From: JAXMCI01 sp046349435
GTDB taxonomy: Bacteria; Pseudomonadota; Alphaproteobacteria; Dongiales; Dongiaceae
Direction: 5' to 3'
Assembly (NCBI GenBank): GCA_046349435.1
Contig: JAXMCI010000003.1
Location: 273,610-337,609 of the forward strand
DNA length: 64,000 nucleotides
Position 1 is the first letter of the stretch; each line of letters begins with the position of its first letter. The translations under genes and the position numbers were made by a program. Below the pieces are notes generated by a model, which saw only the letters and a list, made by a program, of their open reading frames with translations, was not told the origin of the DNA and did not search any database. Below, one piece after another: positions 39,791-49,076 of this stretch.

Positions 39791-40792
39791 TCAGCCGACT
39801 CGCTCGGCGTGGTGGCAGGCGGCCAGCCGCCCGTCCACGGCGCGCAGCTCCGGGCGCACCCTGGCGCATTCCTCGGTGGCGAACGGGCAGCGGCGGTGGA
39901 AGGCGCAGCCGGGCGGCGGGGCGAGCGGCGAGGGCAGCTCGCCCTTGACCGCCACCCGGACCCGGCGCGCGGCGGGGTCGACCGCCGGCGTGCTGGCGAG
40001 CAGCGCCCTCGTATAGGGGTGGCGCGGATGGGCGAAGACGGTGTCGCGCGGGCCGCGCTCGACGATCCGGCCGAGATACATGACCATGATCTCGTCGGCG
40101 ATGTGCCGGACGACGCCGAGATCGTGCGAGATGAAGAGATAGGCGAGGCCGAGCTCGGCCTGCAGGTCCATCATCAGGTTGAGCACCTGGGCGCGAATCG
40201 ACACGTCGAGCGCCGAGACCGGCTCGTCGGCGACGACGATGCGCGGCTGCAGCATCAGCGCCCGGGCAATGGCGATTCGCTGCCGCTGCCCGCCGGAGAA
40301 CATGTGCGGGTAGCGGGCATAGTGCTCGGGCCGCAGCCCGACCTTGGCGAGCATGGCGCGGGCCGCCTCGCGCCGCGGTCCGGCGCCGAGGTCGCTGTTG
40401 ATGCGCAGCGGCTCCTCGAGGATCGTCCCCACCGTCTTGCGCGGGTTGAGCGACCCGTAGGGGTTCTGGAAGACCATCTGGACCAGCGGCCGCAGCGCCT
40501 TCAGGGCCGGCGGCGAGGCCCCGACCACCTCGGTGTCGCCGATTCGCAGGGTGCCGGCGGTCGGCAGCTCGATCATCGTGACCATGCGGGCCAGCGTCGA
40601 CTTCCCGCAGCCCGATTCGCCGACCACCGCCAGCGTCCGCCCGGCCGCCAGCTCGAAGCTGGCATCGGCCACCGCGTGCAGCGTCGCCGCGCCGCGGAAC
40701 AGGCCGCGGCGGACCTCGTAGTCGCGCGCCAGGCTGCGGGCGACGAGCAGCGGCGTGGCCGCGGCAGCCGGCCGGGCCGGGGTTGCGCTCAC
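39791..40792 (-). CDS. dppF: dipeptide/oligopeptide ABC transporter ATPase (DppF)
   Basis: 333 residues from GTG 40792 in a GTGA overlap with dppD. Walker A is GESGCGKST, signature FSGGQRQRIAIARAL, Walker B RIVVADEPVSALDVS, and the C-terminal oligopeptide-transport extension carries the Cys cluster (PPPGCAFHRRCPF...C). That C-terminal region is typical of Opp/Dpp ATPases and can hold an iron-sulfur cluster. Last gene of a leftward dppABCDF-type operon. Confidence 0.93.
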   Translation of the reverse strand: MSATPARPAAAATPLLVARSLARDYEVRRGLFRGAATLHAVADASFELAAGRTLAVVGESGCGKSTLARMVTMIELPTAGTLRIGDTEVVGASPPALKALRPLVQMVFQNPYGSLNPRKTVGTILEEPLRINSDLGAGPRREAARAMLAKVGLRPEHYARYPHMFSGGQRQRIAIARALMLQPRIVVADEPVSALDVSIRAQVLNLMMDLQAELGLAYLFISHDLGVVRHIADEIMVMYLGRIVERGPRDTVFAHPRHPYTRALLASTPAVDPAARRVRVAVKGELPSPLAPPPGCAFHRRCPFATEECARVRPELRAVDGRLAACHHAERVG

Positions 40793-41781
40793 GGCGCCGC
40801 CTCGCGCGGCGCGCCGCCGCGGTCGAGCGGGAAGTGGCAGCGCACCGGCCGCCCGGGCCGGTCGGCGAGCAGCGCCGGGCGCTCGCGGCGGCAGCGCTCC
40901 TCGACCCGGGCGCAGCGCGGGTTGAAGAGGCAGCCGGCCGGCCGGTCGTCGATCCCGGGCACGACGCCCGGGATGGTGGCCAGCCGCGCCCCCCCGGCGC
41001 TGCGCTCCGGCAGGGCGTCGAGCAGCGCGCCGGTATAGGGGTGGCGCGGCTGCTCGAACAGGGAATCGGCGGCCTGCTCCTCCACCGCCTGGCCGGCATA
41101 CATCACCATCACCCGCTGCGCCGTCTCCGCCACCACCCCCATGTCGTGGGTGATCAGCACCAGCGCCATGCCGCGCTCGCGCTGCAGCGCCAGCAGCAGG
41201 TCGAGGATCTGCGCCTGGATGGTGACGTCGAGCGCGGTGGTCGGCTCGTCGGCGATCAGCAGGCGCGGGTTGCAGGCGATCGCCATGGCGATCATCACCC
41301 GCTGGTTCATGCCGCCGGAGAGCTGGTGCGGGAAGCTGCCGATCCGCCCGGCCGCGTCGGGGATGCCGACCTGGTCGAGCAGCTCGATGGTGCGGCGGCG
41401 GCGCTGGGCGCGGCTGCCGCCCTCGTGCACCGCCAGCGCCTCCATGATCTGGAATCCCACGGTGAAGCACGGGTTGAGGCTGGTGACCGGCTCCTGGAAG
41501 ACCATCGCCAGGTCCTTGCCGATCATCCGGCGGCGCTGCGCCGGCCGCATCCCCAGCAGGTCGTGGCCGGCGAAGCTGAGGCGGTCGGCCCTGACCTTGC
41601 CGGGCCAGGCGATCAGCCCCATCAGCGCCAGCATCGAGACGCTCTTGCCGGAGCCCGATTCGCCGACGATGCCGAGGATCTCGCCCGGCTCCAGCACGAG
41701 GTCGAGGCCCTCGACGGCGCGGAAGGTGCCGCGCGCGGTCGGGAACTCGACCGACAGGTTGCGGATCTCGAGCAGCGCCAT
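40789..41781 (-). CDS. dppD: dipeptide/oligopeptide ABC transporter ATPase (DppD)
   Basis: 330 residues from ATG 41781, TGATG overlap with dppC. Walker A GESGSGKSV, signature LSGGMNQRVMIAMA, Walker B RLLIADEPTTALDVT, and a C-terminal cluster (GCLFNPRCARVEERC) as in DppD. It pairs with DppF to energise peptide import. Confidence 0.94.
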   Translation of the reverse strand: MALLEIRNLSVEFPTARGTFRAVEGLDLVLEPGEILGIVGESGSGKSVSMLALMGLIAWPGKVRADRLSFAGHDLLGMRPAQRRRMIGKDLAMVFQEPVTSLNPCFTVGFQIMEALAVHEGGSRAQRRRRTIELLDQVGIPDAAGRIGSFPHQLSGGMNQRVMIAMAIACNPRLLIADEPTTALDVTIQAQILDLLLALQRERGMALVLITHDMGVVAETAQRVMVMYAGQAVEEQAADSLFEQPRHPYTGALLDALPERSAGGARLATIPGVVPGIDDRPAGCLFNPRCARVEERCRRERPALLADRPGRPVRCHFPLDRGGAPREAAP

Positions 41782-42695
41782 CAGCGCTTCAGCTTCGGGT
41801 CGAGCGCGTCGCGCAGCCCGTCGCCCAGCAGGTTGAAGGCGATCACGGTGACCAGGATGGCGAGGCCGGGGAAGGTCACCACCCACGGCGCGCGCTGCAG
41901 GAACTTCAGCGAATCGGCCAGCATGGTGCCCCATTCCGGCGTCGGCGGCTGCGCCCCCAGCCCGAGGAAGCCGAGCGCCGCGGCGTCGAGGATGGCGTTG
42001 GAGAATCCCAGCGTCGCCTGGACGATGAGCGGCGCCACGCAGTTCGGCAGGATGGTGTCGAACATCAGCCGGAGGCGGCCGGCCCCGGCGACCCGCGAGG
42101 CGACGACGTAGTCCTTGGAGATCTCGGCCATCACCGAGGCCCGGGTCAGCCGGGCGAAGTGCGGCAGGTAGGTGATGGTGACAGCGATCATCGCGTTGAG
42201 CAGGCCGGCGCCCAGGATGCTGACGATGACGATGGCGAGCAGCAGGCTGGGGATCGCCAGCACGATGTCCATCACCCGCATGATGATGGTGTCGACCAGC
42301 CCGCCGAAGAAGCCGGCGGCCATGCCGAGCAGCGTGCCCGCAACCAGCGTCAGGGTGACCACGATGCCGCCGATCAGCAGCGACAGCCGGGTGCCGTAGA
42401 TGATGCGCGACAGGATGCAGCGGCCGATGTCGTCGGTGCCGAGCGGGAAGCTCCAGCTGCCGCCCTCGTTCCAGACCGGCGGCATCAGCGTGTTGTCGCG
42501 GAACTGCTCGGCCGGGTCGTGCGGCGCGATCACCCCGGCGAAGATGGCGCAGAGCAGGATGAAGAGGATGGTGAGCAGGCCGAGCATGGCGCCGCGGTTG
42601 GCGCGCAGCGACAGCCACAGCTCGGCGGCGGGGGAGAGCGGCGCCGGCGCGGCGCCGGCGGCGGGGCTGCCGGCCGGCTCGGCGGCATCGGTCAT
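41781..42695 (-). CDS. dppC: dipeptide ABC transporter permease (DppC)
   Basis: 304 residues. A variable Ala/Pro-rich N-terminus leads to the first helix (GAMLGLLTILFILLCAIFAGVIAPHDP). Then PLGTDDIGRCILSRIIYGTRLSL and the EAA-type loop RLTRASVMAEISKDYVVASRVAGAGRLRLMFDTILPN in pieces, GFLGLGAQPPTPEWGTMLAD. These are diagnostic of the DppC/OppC group. It sits 33 nt from dppB. Confidence 0.94.
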   Translation of the reverse strand: MTDAAEPAGSPAAGAAPAPLSPAAELWLSLRANRGAMLGLLTILFILLCAIFAGVIAPHDPAEQFRDNTLMPPVWNEGGSWSFPLGTDDIGRCILSRIIYGTRLSLLIGGIVVTLTLVAGTLLGMAAGFFGGLVDTIIMRVMDIVLAIPSLLLAIVIVSILGAGLLNAMIAVTITYLPHFARLTRASVMAEISKDYVVASRVAGAGRLRLMFDTILPNCVAPLIVQATLGFSNAILDAAALGFLGLGAQPPTPEWGTMLADSLKFLQRAPWVVTFPGLAILVTVIAFNLLGDGLRDALDPKLKR

Positions 42696-42728
42696 CGGAT
42701 CGGCGCCTTCATCGCTCGCCTGCCTCCG

Positions 42729-43751
42729 TCAGGACCGCCGGTAGCGGATGCGGGGATTGAGCACGCCATAAGCGAGATCGACCCCGAGATTGACCAGGAT
42801 CACCAGGCTGCAGATCAGCAGCACGCCGCCCTGCACGGCGGGATAGTCGTTCTTGACCACCGAGCCGACCAGCCAGCGGCCGATGCCGGGCCAGGAGAAG
42901 ATCGTCTCGGTGAGGATGGCGCCGCCGAGCAGCGTGCCGACCTGCAGCCCGATGACGGTGGCGACCGGGATCAGCGCGTTGCGCAGCGCGTGCACGCCGA
43001 TCACCCGGAACTGGCCGAGCCCCTTGGCCCGCGCGGTGCGGATGTAGTCCTCGCCGAGCACCTCGAGCATCGAGGAGCGCGTCATGCGGGCGATCACCGC
43101 CAGCGGGATGGTGCCGAGCACGATGCTGGGCAGGACGAGGTGGCCGAGCACCGACAGGAACGCCCCCTCCTGGTCGGAGATCAGCGAGTCGATCAGCAGG
43201 AAGCCGGTGACCGGCTCGATGTCGAAATCGAGGTCGATGCGGCCCGAGACCGGCGTCCAGTGCAGGCCGACCGAGAAGGTCAGGATCAGCAGCAGGCCCC
43301 ACCAGAAGATCGGCATGGAGTAGCCGATCAGGCTGCCGCCCATCAGCAGGTGGTCGAAGATGGTGCCGCGGCGGACCGCGGCGACCATGCCGGCCGGCAG
43401 CCCGATCGCCAGCGCGAACAGCATGGCGCAGAGGCTGAGCTCCAGCGTGTTGGGGAACAGCGCGAAGAACTCCTCGGCCACCGGCCGCCGCGAGTTGATC
43501 GAGCGGCCGAAATCGCCCTGCACGAGATGCACGACGTAGTCGAAGAGCTGGACGTAGATCGGCCGGTCGAGGCCGAGCGACTTCTCGAGCTCGTGCCAGC
43601 GCTCCGGCGTGATGTTGTGCTCGCCGACCAGCACGGTGACGGGATCGCCGGGGACGAGCCTGACCAGGAAGAAGGTCAGGAGGACGATGCCGAAGAAGGT
43701 CGGCACCACCAGCGCGAGCCGGTTGAGGACGAAGCGCAGCATCCGCGCCAC
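42729..43751 (-). CDS. dppB: dipeptide ABC transporter permease (DppB)
   Basis: 340 residues. Opening MLRFVLNRLALVVPTFFGIVLLTFFLVRLVPGDPV is typical of DppB/OppB. The EAA loop is ITRSSMLEVLGEDYIRTARAKGLG-like, with LRNALIPVATVIGLQVGTLLGGAILTETIF and WPGIGRWL following. Six helices. It forms the permease pair with DppC. Confidence 0.94.
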   Translation of the reverse strand: MARMLRFVLNRLALVVPTFFGIVLLTFFLVRLVPGDPVTVLVGEHNITPERWHELEKSLGLDRPIYVQLFDYVVHLVQGDFGRSINSRRPVAEEFFALFPNTLELSLCAMLFALAIGLPAGMVAAVRRGTIFDHLLMGGSLIGYSMPIFWWGLLLILTFSVGLHWTPVSGRIDLDFDIEPVTGFLLIDSLISDQEGAFLSVLGHLVLPSIVLGTIPLAVIARMTRSSMLEVLGEDYIRTARAKGLGQFRVIGVHALRNALIPVATVIGLQVGTLLGGAILTETIFSWPGIGRWLVGSVVKNDYPAVQGGVLLICSLVILVNLGVDLAYGVLNPRIRYRRS

Positions 43752-43802
43752 CCGGCCGGTCGGCGGGGCGCTGTTGCGCCCCGCCGCTCCGGCCCGGTCA
43801 GG

Positions 43803-45395
43803 CTAGGACTTGTCGACCCCCTCGAAGATCTTCACGAACAGGGGATCGAGCGGCATGTTCTTCACCTTCTTGCTCGCCGCCAGCACGTTGACCGCATAGG
43901 CTACCGGCACCCACGGCGCCTCCTTGAAGGCGATCTGCTGGGCCTCCTGGTAGAGCTTGGTGCGCTGGGCGGTGTCGGCGGTCTGCTTGGCCTTCATCAC
44001 CAGGTCGTTGTAGTCCTTGTTGCACCACTTGGCGAAGTTGGACGGGTTGGCCTTGCCGTCCGGGCAGCCGAGCAGCACGAACATGAAGTCGTCCGGATCC
44101 GGATAGTCGGCGATCCAGCCGATCTGCATGACCAGGTGGTCGCCGGCCCGGCCGCGCTTCAGGTACTCCTTCCAGTCCATCGTCGTCAGGTTGGCCTTGA
44201 CGCCGACATTGGCGAGATCCTGCTGCATGATCTCGCCGATCTTCTTGCCGTCGGGGTTGTAGGCCCGGGTGACCGGCTGGTACCAGAAGTCGAAGGCGAG
44301 GTCGGGAACGCCGGCCTCCTTGAGCAGCGCCTTGGCCTTCTCCGGGTCGTGCGGATATCCGGTGATCGCCTTGTCGTAGGACCACAGCGTCGGCGGGATC
44401 ACGTTGTGCGCCGCCACGCCGGTGCCCTGGTAGACGGACTTGAGGATCGCCTCCTTGTCGATCGCCATGTTGAGCGCCTGGCGCACCCGCACGTCGTCGA
44501 ACGGCTTCTTCGTCGTGTTCATGGCGATGTAGAAGACGTTCATGCCCTCGCCCCGCATCACCACGAGATCCGGGTTCTTGGCGAGGTCGGGCAGGTCGGC
44601 CGGCGCCGGCGAGTTGGCGACGTCGCACTCATGCGCCTCCAGCTTCGCCTTGCGGACCGACGGGTCCGGGGTGATGGCGAAGACCAGCTTGTCGATGTGC
44701 TGCTTGCCGTTCCAGTAGTGCGGATTGGCGACGTAGCGGATGACGCTGTCCTTCTCGTAGGAGGAGAGGGCGAAGGGGCCGGTGCCGATCGGCGACTGGT
44801 CGATCTTCTCCGGCGTGTTCGCCTTCAGCATCGCGTCGGCATATTCCTTCGACTGGATCGCCGCCCAGTCGAGCGCGATCATCGAGAGGAAGGCGACCTC
44901 GCGGTTCTTCAGCTTGATCTTGACGGTGTGGTCGTCGACCTTCGTGACGCTGTCGACGAGGTCGCCCATGCCGAGGTTCTCCCACCACACATAGGTGCCG
45001 CCGGAGACCTTGTGGAACGGGTTGTCCGCCTTCTGCTGCCGCTCGAAGGAGTAGACGACGTCGTCGGCGGTCAGCTCGCGGCTCGGCTTGAACTCGGCGT
45101 TGCTGTTGAACTTCACCTTCTTGCGCAGATGGAAGGTGTACTCGGTGCCGTCGTCGGAGATGCTCCACTTCTCGGCGAGGCCGGGGACGATCTCGGTCGA
45201 GCCCGGCTTGAACTGGACCAGCCGGTTGAAGATCTGGCGCGTCGCGTCGATCGTGTTGCCGCCGTCGAAGAACTGCGGATTGAAGCCCTCGGGGCTGGCC
45301 TCCGAGCAGTAGACGAGCGTCTTGGCATTCGCCGCCGCCGACATGCCGAGCACCAGCGCGCTCGCGGCTGCCACCATCAGCAATTGTCTTTTCAT
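43803..45395 (-). CDS. dppA: dipeptide ABC transporter substrate-binding protein (DppA)
   Basis: 530 residues with a signal peptide (LLMVAAASALVLGMSAAANA, cleavage before KTLVYC). Mature features of family 5 peptide-binding proteins: CSEASPEGFNPQFFDGGNTIDATRQIFNRL, LAEKWSISDDGTEYTFHLRKKVKF, and the DDVRVRQALNMAIDKEAIL motif; IGTGPFALSSYEKD is also standard. Closest in look to DppA; heme, peptide or opine ligands cannot be distinguished. First gene of the leftward operon. Confidence 0.94.
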   Translation of the reverse strand: MKRQLLMVAAASALVLGMSAAANAKTLVYCSEASPEGFNPQFFDGGNTIDATRQIFNRLVQFKPGSTEIVPGLAEKWSISDDGTEYTFHLRKKVKFNSNAEFKPSRELTADDVVYSFERQQKADNPFHKVSGGTYVWWENLGMGDLVDSVTKVDDHTVKIKLKNREVAFLSMIALDWAAIQSKEYADAMLKANTPEKIDQSPIGTGPFALSSYEKDSVIRYVANPHYWNGKQHIDKLVFAITPDPSVRKAKLEAHECDVANSPAPADLPDLAKNPDLVVMRGEGMNVFYIAMNTTKKPFDDVRVRQALNMAIDKEAILKSVYQGTGVAAHNVIPPTLWSYDKAITGYPHDPEKAKALLKEAGVPDLAFDFWYQPVTRAYNPDGKKIGEIMQQDLANVGVKANLTTMDWKEYLKRGRAGDHLVMQIGWIADYPDPDDFMFVLLGCPDGKANPSNFAKWCNKDYNDLVMKAKQTADTAQRTKLYQEAQQIAFKEAPWVPVAYAVNVLAASKKVKNMPLDPLFVKIFEGVDKS

Positions 45396-45488
45396 TCAGG
45401 ACCTCCCAGTGAGAGTTGCAGCAGGCGCTTCGTCGAGAGCGGCGCTGCCGCAGCTGGCGGCGACCGTAGGCCGGCCCCGCGAGGGCTG

Positions 45489-47285
45489 TCAATGGCGCCC
45501 CGGACCGGCCGGTCCGCCGCCGGATCGGCCGGAAAGTGGGGCCGCCGGCCGGTGCAGCCCGGCCAGCAGCCCGGCCAGCAGCTCGCCCACGGCCTGCCGC
45601 GACAGCTGATCCTTGGGCAGGATCGCGGCGGCTGCTCCCAGCCGCTCGAGCTCGCGCGGCGCGAGCACCGCCGAGGAGACGACGAAGACCGGGATGGCGC
45701 GGGTCGCGGCGTCCTGCTGCAGGGCCGACAGCACCGCGAAGCCGTCCATCCCGGGCATCGCGAGGTCGAGGAAGATGGCGTCGGGGTGCTGCTCGCGCGC
45801 CTGGCGGAGCCCGGCGGCGCCGTCCTCCGCCTCGCCGATCTCGACCTCGTCGCCGAGCACCCGGCGCAGCGTGTAGCGGAACACCGGATCGTCGTCGACC
45901 AGTAGCAGCCTGGGCCGCACCGGCGCCGCCTCGTCCTCCCCGGGCGGCACCAGCGGCAGCTCGAGATAGAAGGTCGAGCCGGCGCCGGGCGCGCTCTCCA
46001 GCCGGATGCGGCCGCCCATCAGCTCGGCCAGCCGGCGCGACAGCGCCAGCCCGAGGCCGGTGCCCTTGACCCGCGACTGCAGCGGGTTCTCGACCTGGGC
46101 GAACTCCTCGAAGATCGTCTCGTGATGCTCGGGCGCGATGCCGATGCCGGTGTCGCGCACGGCGAAGATGATGCGGCGGCCGGCATCGAGCGCGGCCGAG
46201 ACGACGACGCTGCCGCGCTCGGTGAACTTCAGCGCGTTGGAGACGAAGTTGCGCAGGATCTGCGAGACCTTGCGCTCGTCGCCGCGGATCGGCGGCAGGT
46301 CGGCGGGCGCCTCGAAGACGAGTTCGACCTCGGCGCCGACGCGGAGCGGCCGCAGCATGCCGCGCAGCGCGCCGAACAGGTCGGCGACGGCGAACTCGGC
46401 GTTGCTGGTGGTCGCCTTGCCGGCATCGACCTTGGCGATGTCGAGCAGGTCGTTGACCAGCTCGGAGAGCGCCGCGGCGGACTGGCGCACGAAGGTGACC
46501 TGCTTCTCCTGCTCGGCGGTGAGCGGGCCGTCGCTGCGGTCGAGCAGCAGCCGGGTCAGCGCCAGGATGGCGTTGAGCGGGGTGCGGAACTCGTGCGTCA
46601 TGTTCGACATGAAGCGCAGCTTGAGTTCGTTGGCGCGCCGCAGCTGCTCGGCGCGGTCCTCGAGCTCGCCATAGAGCGCGACCACGCCGCGGTTGGTGTC
46701 GTTGAGCTCGCGGTTGACGCGCGTCAGCTCGTCCTGGCGCTGGCGCAGCGCCTCCAGCCCGTCGACCAGCTCGCGGTTCTGCTCGCGCATCTCCGACAGC
46801 GGATCGGGCGGCCGCTCGCGGGCCAGCTGGTCGGCGATGGCGGCGAGCATCGCGGTCGTGACCGCGGGGGCGCGCCGCGGCAGCGCCTTGCCGAGCCGCA
46901 CCCTGGTGCCTTCGCCGGGGCGCGAGTCGATGTCGACCTGGTCCATCAGCCGCTGCGCGGCGCGCAGGCCGAGCCCGCGGCCGGGCCCGGCCTCGGGCCC
47001 GCTCGCGGCGGCGGTCTCGCTTCCGGGGGCGGGCATGCCGCGGCCGCGATCGCTGACCGTGACCAGCAGGTGCTGCGGCTGGGCGCGATCCTCGAGCGCG
47101 AACTCGACCCGGCCGCGGCCGCCATGGACGAAGGCGTTTCGGGCGATCTCGGAGACCGCGGTGGCGATGCGCGTCTGGTCCTGCGGGTCGAAGCCCAGCA
47201 GGCGCGCCACCTGGCGGGCGCGCTGGCGCGCCGTCACCACGTCCTGCTCGGAGGCGACCAGGGTGGCGATGATCGGGCGGGTCAT
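45489..47285 (-). CDS. hybrid histidine kinase with N-terminal RsbT/RsbW-like ATPase and C-terminal receiver
   Basis: 598 residues. Domains: an anti-sigma-type HATPase at 1-135 (Asn box SEIARN to N50, DRGRGM at 79-84, a degenerate lid, GRGLGL), a coiled coil about 165-222, a HisKA domain with the phosphate-accepting H231 (SNMTHEFRTPLN), a second HATPase (N350, DTGIGI 378-383, GTGLGL), and a receiver domain with D507 (IFLDLAMPGMDG). No membrane segment or input domain is present, so it is cytosolic and likely receives its signal through the N-terminal RsbT-like domain. Start ATG overlaps the upstream gene stop (TGATG). It closes the stressosome operon and probably forms its output. Confidence 0.9.
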   Translation of the reverse strand: MTRPIIATLVASEQDVVTARQRARQVARLLGFDPQDQTRIATAVSEIARNAFVHGGRGRVEFALEDRAQPQHLLVTVSDRGRGMPAPGSETAAASGPEAGPGRGLGLRAAQRLMDQVDIDSRPGEGTRVRLGKALPRRAPAVTTAMLAAIADQLARERPPDPLSEMREQNRELVDGLEALRQRQDELTRVNRELNDTNRGVVALYGELEDRAEQLRRANELKLRFMSNMTHEFRTPLNAILALTRLLLDRSDGPLTAEQEKQVTFVRQSAAALSELVNDLLDIAKVDAGKATTSNAEFAVADLFGALRGMLRPLRVGAEVELVFEAPADLPPIRGDERKVSQILRNFVSNALKFTERGSVVVSAALDAGRRIIFAVRDTGIGIAPEHHETIFEEFAQVENPLQSRVKGTGLGLALSRRLAELMGGRIRLESAPGAGSTFYLELPLVPPGEDEAAPVRPRLLLVDDDPVFRYTLRRVLGDEVEIGEAEDGAAGLRQAREQHPDAIFLDLAMPGMDGFAVLSALQQDAATRAIPVFVVSSAVLAPRELERLGAAAAILPKDQLSRQAVGELLAGLLAGLHRPAAPLSGRSGGGPAGPGRH

Positions 47286-48301
47286 CAGGCCGCGGCCGGC
47301 GCCGCCCGGTGGCGGACGACCACCACCGTGGTGTCGTCGCGGCCGCGCCGGAAGTCGCGCCAGAGGATGCCGGCGATCAGCGCGGGATGACGCGCCGGCA
47401 GGCCGGGATAGGGGTCGAGGCTCCAGCTGGAGACCAGCCCGTCGCTGTTGAGCACCAGCAGGCTGCCCGGCGGGAACGGGTAGTCGAAGAGCTGGACCCG
47501 GTGCAGCACGTGGCCGAGCGTGCCGCTGAGCGAGACGGTCCGCCGGATCCGCCCGGGGCCGAGGATCGCGCCGGCGATATTGCCGACCCCGGTGAAGCGG
47601 ACCCCGGCCGCCGCGAGGTCGATCTCGGCCACGGCCGCGGCGGCGCCGCGGGTCGGGCCCGCGGCCTCGTGCATGCGGCGAAACAGCGCCGGCAGCGGCG
47701 ATTCCGGCGCGGCCGCCGCCGCCTCGATCACCGCGGCGGCGGCGCGTGCCGCGAGATCGCCATGGCCGAGCCCGTCGGCGACGACCAGGCGGATCGGCAG
47801 CCGCTCGTGCAGCATCGCCCAGGCGTCGCCGCAGGCCGTCTCGCCGGGCGCCGGCACCGCCAGCCCGCTCCAGTCGAGGACGCCGCCGCGGGCCGGCGGC
47901 GCCGCGCCGCGCGGCAGGATGCGGGCGAGCAGGGCCGTGCCGAGGCCGGGGGCGGAGTGGATGTCCCAGTCGTCCGACAGGCGGGCGACGGCGCCGAGCC
48001 CGGTGCCGGCGGTGCCGCCGGTCGAGTAGCCGTCGCGCAGGCAGGCGCCGATGTCGGTCATGCCCGGGCCACGGTCCAGCGCGAGAACCTGGAGGCCGGC
48101 GCCGCCGGCATCGGCGAAGGGGCCGAGCAGCAGGGTGCCGCCGGCGCCGGCATGGCGCGCCAGGTTGGCGGCGAGCTCGGTCACGACGAGCGCCAGCCGC
48201 CCGGCATCGGTCTCTCCGAAGCCGTGGCGCGCGGCAGCCTGCGCCGCGGTGCGCCGCGCGGCGCCGACCTGGCTCGGCTCGGTGACCTCGAGGACGATCA
48301 T
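47285..48301 (-). CDS. RsbT-like ATPase fused to RsbX/SpoIIE-type PP2C phosphatase
   Basis: 338 residues from ATG 48301. Residues 1-130 form an RsbT/RsbW-like HATPase (TELAAN with N46, DRGPGM 76-81, GTGLGA). Residues 145-338 are a SpoIIE-type phosphatase with all expected metal aspartates: GDAW (D159), VADGLGHG (D176), NSDGLV (D287) and RDDTT (D322/D323). In stressosomes RsbX dephosphorylates RsbR and RsbS to reset the complex; fusion to a kinase-like domain would place both activities in one protein. The 5' neighbour rsbT ends 3 nt before the start codon. Confidence 0.9.
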   Translation of the reverse strand: MIVLEVTEPSQVGAARRTAAQAAARHGFGETDAGRLALVVTELAANLARHAGAGGTLLLGPFADAGGAGLQVLALDRGPGMTDIGACLRDGYSTGGTAGTGLGAVARLSDDWDIHSAPGLGTALLARILPRGAAPPARGGVLDWSGLAVPAPGETACGDAWAMLHERLPIRLVVADGLGHGDLAARAAAAVIEAAAAAPESPLPALFRRMHEAAGPTRGAAAAVAEIDLAAAGVRFTGVGNIAGAILGPGRIRRTVSLSGTLGHVLHRVQLFDYPFPPGSLLVLNSDGLVSSWSLDPYPGLPARHPALIAGILWRDFRRGRDDTTVVVVRHRAAPAAA

Positions 48302-48303
48302 CG

Positions 48304-48708
48304 CTACTTCCAACGCGCGATCGTCACCCTGGTGCCCTCGCCAGGCCGGGAGGCGATCTCGAATTCGTTGCAAAGCCGGCGGGCGCCGCCGAGCCCCAGC
48401 CCCAGCCCGCCGCCGCTGGTGAAACCGTCGGTGAGCGCCTGGTCGAGATCGGCGATGCCCGGCCCGGAATCCTCGAAGGTCAGCCGCAGGCCGGGACGGC
48501 CGGCCCGGCCGATCTCCTCGAAGCGCACGGTGCCGCCGCCGCCATATTCGAGCGTGTTGCGGGCGAGCTCGCTCGCCGCCGTGACGAACTTCGTCTGGTC
48601 GACCAGGCTGAAGCCGATCGCGACGGCGCGGCGCCGCACCTCCTGGCGAACCCTGACGATGTCCTCGGAGGTGGCGATCGCCATCACGTCGTCAGCGGCG
48701 GCGGCCAT
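48304..48708 (-). CDS. rsbT: RsbT-type serine/threonine kinase
   Basis: 134 residues. A stand-alone GHKL ATPase: ASELARN with N51, DSGPGI (80-85), and the glycine lid GGGLGLGLGG (99-108). RsbT is the switch kinase of the stressosome: it phosphorylates RsbR and RsbS, is released, then activates a downstream partner. Its ATG overlaps the end of rsbS by 17 nt, so translation is coupled. Confidence 0.92.
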   Translation of the reverse strand: MAAAADDVMAIATSEDIVRVRQEVRRRAVAIGFSLVDQTKFVTAASELARNTLEYGGGGTVRFEEIGRAGRPGLRLTFEDSGPGIADLDQALTDGFTSGGGLGLGLGGARRLCNEFEIASRPGEGTRVTIARWK

Positions 48709-49069
48709 GGCTGCCCGTCACATGGCGGCCGATCATCGCCATGCCGCGCTCGACGTTGAGCGCGGTGCGCACGCCGGCGAGCGACAGGCCGAGCTCGACC
48801 AGCGTGATGGCGACGGCGGGCCGCATCCCGACCACCACGGTCTGGGCGTCGAGCAGCCGCGACATGGCGGCGATGCTGTCGAGCATCCGCCCGATGAAGG
48901 AGTCGACGATCTCGAGCGCCGAGATGTCGATCAGCACGCCGCGGGCCCGGCGTCGCACGATCGCCTCGGTCAGGTCCTCCTGCAGGGCCAGCGCCAGCTG
49001 GTCGTGCATGTCGACCTGGATGGTGACGAGCAGCGCGTCGCCCAGCTGCAGGATCGGAATCCTGTCCAT
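48692..49069 (-). CDS. rsbS: RsbS-like STAS protein
   Basis: 125 residues, a single STAS domain. The phosphorylation site is conserved as IVDSFIGRML with S57 (equivalent to S59 in Bacillus RsbS). GVLIDISALEIVD and VVVGMRPAVAITLVELG are the family core. RsbS is the scaffold of the stressosome. A short basic tail (GRHVTGSHGRRR) is unusual. Confidence 0.92.
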   Translation of the reverse strand: MDRIPILQLGDALLVTIQVDMHDQLALALQEDLTEAIVRRRARGVLIDISALEIVDSFIGRMLDSIAAMSRLLDAQTVVVGMRPAVAITLVELGLSLAGVRTALNVERGMAMIGRHVTGSHGRRR

Positions 49070-49076
49070 GGCCGCC

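Noticed and set aside
42159..45905. Long open frame on the plus strand across the dpp genes
   Set aside because: Same antisense effect; it crosses several real minus-strand genes and has no recognisable domain.
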